Positions 56,263 through 64,000 of a DNA stretch of 64,000 nt are shown here, piece by piece. The stretch spans positions 4,960,001 to 5,024,000 of the forward strand of contig RQOL01000531.1 in the NCBI GenBank assembly GCA_013076295.1. The letters run 5' to 3'. This DNA comes from Sanderia malayensis. Its lineage: Eukaryota > Cnidaria > Scyphozoa > Semaeostomeae > Pelagiidae. The notes under the pieces are model-generated. The model saw only the letters and a list, made by a program, of their open reading frames with translations. It made no database searches and was not told the DNA's origin. A program made the position numbers and the translations under genes. Position 1 is the stretch's first letter; each line of letters opens with the position of its first letter.

Positions 56263-57876
56263 TTTACAAGCTGGCCCGTTCCACTGTTTTATTTGTCTCT
56301 TGAAAGTTTGGACATTTTCAGCCATTTTAAGTTCTTTTGGCAAAGCATTCCAGATTTGTGGTGCCAATGACAAGAGACTTTTCGAGCCAAATGTTACTTG
56401 GTTTGGTCTATGATGAATCAATTCTTTTGGATTCCTTGCTGACCTTGTTGTTTGTTTTAGTTTAAAAATGTTTTGTATAAAAGGGGGATTCAGCTTTGCG
56501 ACAGTTTTATAAATTTCAATACAAAGAGTTCTGAGACGGCTGATCCTCATTGTGCTTTTTCCTGCTTTTGAAAGTAAGGTGTCATACGAGCTTGTAGTGT
56601 CGTTAAAAAGAAATTTGAGAGCTCTTTCTTGGATCTTCTCAATTTTTTCAACAGATTTCGCAGAGGAAAAATGCCATACTAAAGGGCAGTAATTAAAGTT
56701 CGAACATACAAAACTTTGGACCAATATCTTTTTGGCATCAAAACCCATGTAACCCTGAAGTCTTTTTAATGCATTTAGTTGTGCAGCGGCTTTTCTGCAC
56801 AGATCGGAAATATGTTCATCAAAAGTTAGGTTGTGATCAATTTTTACCCCCAATAGTTTTACTATGTTTTCAGATTTTATCTGCTTCCCATGTATGGTTA
56901 TTGTTTTTCCAGTTGTGTCGTTCTTGCCTTTGTTAACAAGTAGGGCATGAAATTTATCTGGGTTCGCAATCATTTGGTTCCTTTCCAACCAGTCGATTGC
57001 GACATTTGATTCTTGTTCTAAGATTCTAATCAGATTTGAGAAGGAGTTTGAAAAAGCCGTCAAAGTGTTGTCATCTGCGTAATTATGCAGAGTTGCTTTC
57101 TTTATATAGAGAAAAATGTCATTAATATATAAGTTAAATAAAATGGGACCAAGAACAGACCCCTGTGGTACCCCGGAGATCACAAGTTGGGAAGTGCTGT
57201 AGGTGTTATTGATTCGCACCGATTGTTGTCTTCGTTTCAGGTAGGAATAAATATAAACAAGCGCATCCTCATGAAAACCATAGGCAGACAATTTCGCAAT
57301 CAGGAGATCATGCGGGATACAGTCGAAAGCCTTTGAAAGGTCCATAAGAATGGCCCCTACGACATTATCTTTATCAAGATTACGTCTCAATTCTTCAATC
57401 ATTCGTATTAAGACATGTTGTGTGTTGTACTGATGTCTGTACGCCGCTATGAACTGTGAAAGACAATGGTCAAGGTGAGGAGTGAGCTGCTCTTTGATTA
57501 TTTTTTCATAGATTTTGGAAAAAGCGTTTAAGACGCTGACAGGTCGAAAGTTTTTCTCTGTGGTACGAACTGACTCACCCTTGTCTAAGGGGGTAACAGC
57601 AGCTCGCTTCCCCTTGTCTGGAAACTGACATTTCTTAAAACTATTATTTATTGCATTTGTTAGCGGTACCGCAAGTTCTCGAGAAGCTAAAAGCACTAGC
57701 TTAGGCGGAATTTGATCTTCCCCTGTTGACTTTTTGCTATCTACCTTTTTTAAAAACTTCATGACTTCATTCGATTCAACCGCACGAAATGAAAAGGTTG
57801 GAAAATTGTTTTTTGGATTTTGGATTATAGCTAAGATACTAGGATGGTTTGCATATTTTTCAAGAATCAATCTCAC
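56236..57876 (-). CDS. LINE reverse transcriptase, open but 5'-truncated
   Basis: 546 codons. RT blocks: S-K-K-S-T-G-E-D-Q-I (about 47-56), A-I-L-M-D-L-S-K-A-F-D (first catalytic Asp at 179), G-V-P-Q-G-S-V-L-G-P, and Y-A-D-D at 266-269, then thumb K-L-L-G-V-K-I-D. The C-terminus carries a Cys cluster C-K-C-H-A-C-I-V-C. There is no endonuclease domain, because the 5' part was never copied in. The true frame extends upstream to about 57915. It resembles the 13699 LINE in its C-terminal half, consistent with the same clade. Confidence 0.92.
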   Translation of the reverse strand: MRLILEKYANHPSILAIIQNPKNNFPTFSFRAVESNEVMKFLKKVDSKKSTGEDQIPPKLVLLASRELAVPLTNAINNSFKKCQFPDKGKRAAVTPLDKGESVRTTEKNFRPVSVLNAFSKIYEKIIKEQLTPHLDHCLSQFIAAYRHQYNTQHVLIRMIEELRRNLDKDNVVGAILMDLSKAFDCIPHDLLIAKLSAYGFHEDALVYIYSYLKRRQQSVRINNTYSTSQLVISGVPQGSVLGPILFNLYINDIFLYIKKATLHNYADDNTLTAFSNSFSNLIRILEQESNVAIDWLERNQMIANPDKFHALLVNKGKNDTTGKTITIHGKQIKSENIVKLLGVKIDHNLTFDEHISDLCRKAAAQLNALKRLQGYMGFDAKKILVQSFVCSNFNYCPLVWHFSSAKSVEKIEKIQERALKFLFNDTTSSYDTLLSKAGKSTMRISRLRTLCIEIYKTVAKLNPPFIQNIFKLKQTTRSARNPKELIHHRPNQVTFGSKSLLSLAPQIWNALPKELKMAENVQTFKRQIKQWNGPACKCHACIVCG

Positions 57877-58512
57877 AATGTCTCTATCACTGGTTTGTTC
57901 ATATATGTCAGCTAAGCTGACATATAAGTGGATGTTGAAGTGGAGAGATGAACAATGGCATCGCGGCTGGCTTTGAGGAGATCTTGGGGAGTGACTTTCG
58001 GATCATACGGATTTTGGCAGAAAATGAATAAATTTCGTCGCAAGGATCCACTTATTCCCTGTAGAAATTTCCTTTTTACTGCGCGATCGATTTCTTCATC
58101 CTTTGCTGACGGATTGGCGGCGCGAAAGGTCTGTAGTAGGCTGGTCATAAACTCCTCTTCGCTTTTGTTGACCCTTTGAATGCGTTGCTCAAAGTCGGAC
58201 ATTTTGGCTTCACGATCGGAGGCTGAGTCGAAGATTTCTTGAAGCTGCTTTTTAAGGACGGACAATTTTTGTGGTTCGTCTTTTGCATCTTCAAATTGAT
58301 CCAGGCAAGCTTTCGCACGGCCATCAACGCAGAGCATCAAAATCTGGCCTAGAACAAGATCATCCTTCTTGTCGGCGATTACGCAACAACGTTCAAAACT
58401 TTTGAGCCATTGATTTAGGTTGATGTTCCCGTTTCCAGTGAACTTTTCTAAATTACTGAACACGATATTCAATGCAGACATTGTAGCAGGGTTCGAAAGC
58501 TCCTGTCACCAG

Positions 58513-58663
58513 TGTTATCTACCATATATCAGAATTATACGAGAGTAAAAGACAAAGTGTAGACTCACCAAAATATTATAAAACAACGAGAGCTAGACAG
58601 AACACGAGGTCTAAATTATACTGTTAATTATGATAACCTATTACAATAATAACAATGATAACA
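58513..58663 (-). repeat. Ty3 5' LTR (151 bp)
   Basis: Partner of 51475-51625, and identical as far as I can see to the solo LTR at 38321-38471. Confidence 0.95.
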
Positions 58664-59999
58664 GGAAGTTGACATAACTATTAAAGAGCAATCCACAAAT
58701 GTACTTGGACTTGAAATTTGATATGGTTGATTTTTCTGACCGTGTCTTGCAGCCTCATTAATTACGTCACTGTCACGTGAGAACAGCTCATTTCCCGAAA
58801 TGTCCCAACTCGGAATTTTGATCTTCCATGTACAAACTTTAATTCTCAGCATTAAAATTTTTGGTCACCGAAATCCTTAGATTGTTGTGGGAAATTCCCT
58901 GTCTATAGAATCAGAATTTCCAAAATAGGAAATATTTTGCCCGACCGTTTTGGCAGTGACTTAAAATCCAGTATATTATTGGAAAGGTCCACCCAGTACT
59001 GTTCAATGATGGTATTTTAACATCTAAACAGGGATTTTTTTTCAACAAGCTGGCGAAGAGGGTAACCGGGGATTTTTCACTTGTTTCGACTTCCTAATGG
59101 TAGTACCTTCAAATTTTCAAGGGTGTCCAAAAATATTTCTCCCCACATTTTTCCATGACTCGAAAAAAAAACCCAATGGAAGTTTTTCGAGAAATTCAAT
59201 TTGATTCATTTTGAAAACATTGCCGGTTGCCGTGGAAATAGTCACTCCGCTTGCCTTGATAATAGTCACTCCGCTTGCCTGAGTAACTGTTATCAAGATA
59301 CGTTGACTGATTGGGCCCTTCGTGCGCTGCATTCGCTAAGCTAGGTTGCCTTGATTTGAACGCCGTGTCACGTGAAAACGAGAATCTCTGCGAAGTCTCC
59401 AAACCCTTCTTGCTCTGGAGTCTGAAGAGTTTGGACGACTGCGAAGTCTTCGATTTTCCCAAGAATTTACCAAAAGAACGCGCTTTTCATTATTCCAAAG
59501 TCTCCAGAAAAACGAAGAGGCAAAAAAGTTCCTAAAAGAACGCACCCTACATTTGATTAGCGTAAATCCTTGAATTCCCCCTCGAATAAGCCCCCACCCG
59601 TAACACGTTGATATTTGCTCTCTGGGGTTCCCAATGGCATTTTATCGAGTTAAACCACAAAAAATTCATGCCTTTGGACATATGAATTTAATGCTCATAA
59701 AACACTTCTAGATTATAATATACGAGGTCTTTTAACAATGCTTTCGTTGCGTACAGCGAATTTGAGAAGACTTTGTTTTTCTAGCAGTTTTTTCACCAAC
59801 ATGTGAGCATTCTTCTGATTATCTGTGTATGCAAAATACTTCGCTGGAACAACTAAACCAATTTCCCGTTTTCTTTTCCCAGTAACAACATCAATTTTTG
59901 TGCCATATTTCAGATAGCGTTATTAGCCCCTCCCAATAAGCCCCCCAAATAAACCCTTCTCTGAAAATGTCAAAAATAAGTAAGCCCCCAGGGGGCTAA

Positions 60000-60038
60000 G
60001 GGCCTGTTCATATGAGCCAGCTTACCGGGCCAGCTCAC
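60000..60038. mobile_element. Left part of the split MITE, copy B
   Basis: Same as 39808-39846; its right part would lie beyond the window. Confidence 0.6.
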
Positions 60039-62325
60039 TAGACTCATTACATTGCGTCCCTGTGTTTAGCTCGACTCTCGCTACCCAACAGGGACTTATC
60101 ACATTTGAGTATCAAAAATCGGAACTCGGGAACAAATTTTTGTTCCTCAATTCTCAGAGCAGGATTTCAAAATCCGCCGTTCTGATTGGTCTATTCAAAT
60201 ATTTTCATCGATATCGAGGCCAATAACGGCGTTTGTGTCAAAAATGCTTACCCCCTGGTTTTCAAGTGTAGCTTGGCATGGCATGAAACTATAACATTTT
60301 CAAATGAAGTTATAAATGAATTTCTCCAGAACGAAGGCAAATGTATCTATGAATTTTTTGAAGCAGGGATAAGGACGGAGTTGTTTAGAAAGATTTTCAG
60401 CGACTTGTATATAAGAAAAGTTGTGAAGGAAGTAATGAATTTCAACTGGTTCAGGAAAGGCATTTTGTTTGGCGTTTTCCATGAAATTGTTTTGGTTTTT
60501 AAAGGGACCTGCGAATAGGCCGGTATTTTGCAGCTCAAAACATTCCTCCAAATTTTTGATAGAATTTGCTTTACACTCATTAAGGGTTTCGCTTTGTATA
60601 TTTGTGAAACCTTTTCTTTTGCATTGACATAGCAATTCACTTGTTGATAACAGGACTTGCAAAAGTATCGAATGTTTCAAAAACCTTTACATTTTCAACC
60701 ATTTGAATTTACGAGTTCTGCATCTTCAACCCGAGAAATCTGAAAAGTCCTCCTTGCCGTGTAGCTACAACTCTACAATTTACACAATAAGCTTGCTGCT
60801 TTAATTTCGATACGTTTATTCTCATTGCTTCACAAACATGTTTTCCCAATAAAAATCGATTTATCGCCTCAAGTTCTCCTCTGTATTTGGTTTTTTTTCA
60901 ATATTCAGTGCACAGGTGTCCCTCAAATTGACACTGACGCAAGTGGGTTTTTAGTTCATATCAAATATCCCGCCAACCAAACCTTCAAACAGACTGGCAT
61001 CCCTACAGATCATAGTCTTGGACTTTGCTTGCACGGGGGTCGTGTCATGAAAAATTTAAGAATAAATGAAATCGAGGCCAATCATTTTTGTCCGGTTTTC
61101 GCAATAGCAATGGTTAGCGATTCTTTCCATGCCCCAAAATCACCTTGGTCTCAAAATTTTTCGTTGTTGTTCGCACGCTATTTTCGGTGAATTATCCCGA
61201 CCGATCTCGGAATGCGACTTTACCCGTGGTTTTCTGATTGTCCTTCCGACTTCATATGAAACACTTACGATGTTCTAAAACAACGTTCTTGGCGGGAAAC
61301 TCTAAGAAATCAAATTTTAATATTTTGAACATTTTCGATTTTTCGATTTTCGACAAGTCTTTTACTGCATCGGACAAAGAAGACAATATCAGTGTTTATA
61401 TCAGCGTAGATATTGTACATATATTAACATAAAGTGCCAGAATCTGAAAATGAAGGTAAGAGTTCGAAAATCTATAATGTACTGTACATTGAATTCATGA
61501 AAAGAATGAATGAAAGTGTGTTGTTAGGCCAACAATGGCCACGTGCAGTGACAATCACATTTTAGCCGGAAACGTTGGTATTTGGAATTTATGGTAGTAC
61601 TCCCTACTGTTTTAGGTGGGGCGTATTCTGGGGGGGGGGGCAATTCGAAGACTTACGGCAGTTAAACATGTAAATAAATGGTGATGTTTCCCCTGTTTCC
61701 CACCAATGTTTACTGAATTGTTAACTTCCCTTAGACGTTGAAGAAAAGGTATTGCAATCAGCGCAACCGAATGTGAGGGCTCAGAATGAGAATGTTCAAC
61801 AAACTTTGGTGGACACATTCGAAGAGGCGATTGACATTTTGAAAAAGCACGAATTGAAAAATACTTTGCGGTTCTCTGTCAACTTTATGAACGTATTCAA
61901 GACGAGATTTTTAAAGACAAAACGCTCACCTGTACAATGTGTACTAACAGAGATAAGACAATTTGTTAATAACTAGCTGTTAACATTGTTAAAATGAGTG
62001 CTGCTGTGATGTAACCAGGACTAAAGCATCTAGCATTTGATTAAAACGATATGTTTTGAAATGAGTGCTTCAAAAAAATATGGAGAGGGGGTATTTAGTG
62101 TGCTTGGAAGCCTAGATATATCTTTTTTGGTAACAGGTCGCTTCTCTATATTTGATGTGTTTGAATGTTGTCATTTGTATTTGACATTTTTTATTCACAT
62201 TTACGTTTCGTAGCTGGATTTTGGAATTTCAGCAATAATAGATTTTAGGAAATTATTCTATCAAGAGGTGGTGTGCGCTCAGTTGGAAGATCAAAGACAA
62301 AATTCAAATCTTTGTTGACGTGACT

Positions 62326-62622
62326 TTACCATGTAAACAAAACAATACCAAAAACAGGGGAATAAATGTAGAAAACCCCTTGAAATCTGAAGTCAAGATT
62401 TTCTGGACCGGGATTACTTTCAATATCCCCTGCTAAAACAATAAAATACATAATGATGGTGAAAATGATGACACAATAGTTTTGGGAGCCTACTATACTT
62501 CCGCACACCTTCCAGGCATTCATTTTTGTCAACTTATCCCCACGACAAGAAAGCAACTCCTGTGTTCTTGTCGAAATAAAATTGGCCTTTTTGGGATAAG
62601 CCAACCAAATATCGTTTTCCAA
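62326..62622 (-). CDS. LINE N-terminal ORF with 2A-like motif, copy B
   Basis: Same frame as 42136-42432, with D-I-E-S-N-P-G-P at codons 62427-62404. The intact motif in both copies shows it is not a sequencing accident. Confidence 0.6.
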   Translation of the reverse strand: MENDIWLAYPKKANFISTRTQELLSCRGDKLTKMNAWKVCGSIVGSQNYCVIIFTIIMYFIVLAGDIESNPGPENLDFRFQGVFYIYSPVFGIVLFTW

Positions 62623-62834
62623 ATGTTTCTAAAACGACTCGCTGCACTGCAGCAAAAAGATGACCGCCATTGATGAATTGATAATCAGCATGCGGCTAAA
62701 CGGAGGAGGGAGGATTTGAGGCCACGCGCAGGCTAAAATCCGACAAACAAACACACATATTCACAAACAGATCTTTTCTCGAGAAGGACTCGATTATATT
62801 CTGCTGCGCAGCCACTTCAATTCGTTCCGCTACG

Positions 62835-63830
62835 CAGCAGCAATAATAATAACACTTTATTTACATAGGGTAATTCAATCAGCTATAAATCTAGCTGCTA
62901 TCAAGAGAAGCCCTGTTTATAATAAATATCAAACTTAAGTGTTAGAAAACAAATAATTTATTTTATTTAAAAAAACCGTTAAAAATTGTCCAGTAAAATA
63001 CCATATTTCCTAAAATTCCTTCCTGATAAAATTACATAATTTCAATCGCTAAAATGTTCCTTTATTGCTTTTTTGAAATAAATGTAGTATTTCTCAGTTT
63101 TCAGATGTAATGGCAAAGCGTTGCAGATTTTAGTTCCACTGTAGTAAATTCCTCTTTTTCCACTTTCCGTTCTCACTTTTGGCATCCGCAAGTCCGTTCC
63201 GTCACGTCTTGTTGCTGTTCCATGTTCAACAAGTATTTTTAATAATAATTTTTATTTTTAAAGTATTTTTATTAAATATTTTTATTTTTTTATTTTTTTA
63301 TTTATATTTTTTATAGTTTTTTATTTTTTTTATTTTTAGTTTTTTTATTTCTAATTTTATAAAGTAGTTATGAAAGACATCAGGAGCTGTTCCATGTAAG
63401 CAAAGCATTTGAAGACGAAATCTGCACATTGGATTGATCTCAAGGAGGCAAATGATCGCCAGACGGGGTTCTTTTTATGCTTTGCTCCAAATATGATCTT
63501 AAGAGCTCTCTTTTCAATTTTCTTAAACCTCGTTTCATTTGTCTCTGACAAAGTCGAGAACGCAATGCTGCAGTAAGTCATAACCGGCTGAACCATAGCT
63601 TTGTACAGATCAACAGCGGCATGGGTGATTAGTATTTGCCTTATTCGCTGAAGGAGACCGAGTCTGCTAGAAGTTAATGCCCTTTAGTGTTAAACACCCT
63701 CAACATTACATTTAATTTTATTTGGTATATCAACGCATTGTAGTTGAATGATAGTCTGGCATTCAGCATATATGAAGAAACCCGTTTAGGCCAAATGAAA
63801 TAAGCTATAAGCTTCCTGTTTTCACGGCGT
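62835..63830 (-). mobile_element. 5'-truncated LINE 3' end, copy B
   Basis: Minus reading M-V-Q-P-V-M-T-Y-C-S-I-A-F-S-T-L-S then E-T-N-E-T-R-F-K-K-I (63596-63357). It is open here where copy A is broken by a 4-bp insertion. Confidence 0.7.
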
Positions 63831-64000
63831 TCTTTTCATATCAGTGATATTCGTTTTTCGGTGTTCACACTGCTTTGGTTATCACGACAAAGTCATACGA
63901 ATAACGATGCATAGTTTCGGGATTCACCGAAAAGAGGCTAACCAAAAGGTGATTTTGGGGCATGGAAAGAATCGCTAACCAATAGCAATGTGATAAGTCC

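Larger units (their letters stand above)
55998..57927 (-). mobile_element. CR1-like LINE inserted in gag, TSD GTGGAT, (CAAA)n tail
   Basis: GTGGAT (plus strand) flanks at 55992-55997 and 57928-57933. The 3' end is a (CAAA)n run on the minus strand (about 55998-56013). The copy is 5'-truncated: it starts just before L-A-D-I-Y-E-Q-T. A perfect palindrome spans the 5' junction. Confidence 0.9.
55568..58481 (-). pseudogene. gag: Ty3/gypsy gag split by a LINE
   Basis: The N-terminal part 58481-57928 begins M-S-A-L-N-I-V-F and has the capsid signature L-N-Q-W-L-K-S-F-E. After the insertion the frame resumes at about 55991 (I-D-E-H-P-P-P-K-V-L) and ends with one zinc knuckle CHFCHGLNHFKRDC before the stop at 55568. 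Start chosen as the first Met after the primer site. Confidence 0.88.
51475..58663 (-). mobile_element. Full-length Ty3/gypsy element, TSD GGAA, with a LINE in gag
   Basis: LTRs 51475-51625 and 58513-58663 are 151 bp and differ at one base, begin TGTTATC and end GATAACA. GGAA flanks at 51471-51474 and 58664-58667. A purine tract lies next to the 3' LTR (ctatcccccctcctg at 51626-51640 on the plus strand). A likely primer site starts TGGTGACAGG just after the 5' LTR. The order is gag, protease, RT, RNase H, integrase. The low LTR divergence makes it young. Confidence 0.96.
44747..64000. repeat. Segment present twice in the window, copy B
   Basis: Begins with the last two bases of syntaxin-18 exon 9 and repeats copy A (31594-43812). 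The extra 7 kb at 51475-58663 is the full-length Ty3 element replacing the solo LTR. Confidence 0.95.
60039..64000. mobile_element. 4.0-kb TIR element, copy B, truncated by the window edge
   Basis: Starts with the same TIR as 39847 after ccagctcac. The interior matches copy A with small differences. The window ends just before the right TIR would be complete. Confidence 0.85.

Noticed and set aside
1..64000. CRISPR arrays, operons or other prokaryotic features
   Set aside because: Spliced host genes and retrotransposons show eukaryotic DNA; no spaced short repeats of CRISPR type were seen.

Overview
This window is metazoan nuclear DNA. It carries two intron-containing host genes, syntaxin-18 and a fibroblast growth factor, in a large amount of transposable-element debris. 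Both genes have GT-AG introns with matching phases. The mix of BEL/Pao, Ty3/gypsy, CR1-like LINEs with a 2A motif, tyrosine-recombinase elements, Harbinger-like MITEs and AT-rich intergenic DNA suggests a marine invertebrate. An anthozoan cnidarian is my best guess; that is inference, not proof.

Layout. 1-4174: minus-strand Ty3/gypsy element running off the left edge. 4175-5003: unassigned sequence with a short LINE reverse-transcriptase relic. 5009-10160: complete but dead BEL/Pao element with both LTRs and a 5-bp target duplication. 10259-11456: two abutting MITEs. 12288-13612: tyrosine-recombinase relic between 117-bp direct repeats. 13680-14745: 5'-truncated LINE. 15000-25560: repeat-rich DNA with three copies of one repeat family, a minisatellite, long hairpins, several TIR elements and an 86-bp tandem array. 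25855-25943: 89-bp MITE with a 9-bp target duplication.

26072-33269: syntaxin-18 on the plus strand in 11 coding exons (321 codons, complete). 34421-36636: a three-exon FGF gene (199 codons, complete) on the minus strand, tail-to-tail with syntaxin-18. 39847-43865: 4.0-kb TIR element with a perfect 9-bp target duplication, nested in an older MITE.

44647-44746 is a 100-N gap. From 44747 to the end the sequence repeats 31594-43812 almost base for base. The second copy starts two bases before the end of syntaxin-18 exon 9 and holds only exons 10-11 and a full FGF copy. It also has one large difference: a full-length Ty3 element (51475-58663, itself carrying a LINE in gag) where the first copy has a solo LTR with the same target duplication. 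This looks like two haplotypes placed in series by the assembler rather than a real tandem duplication.

Functionally, syntaxin-18 would be the Qa-SNARE for Golgi-to-ER retrograde fusion and the FGF a secreted signalling ligand. They are neighbours only by position. Everything else reads as mobile DNA, nearly all inactivated.
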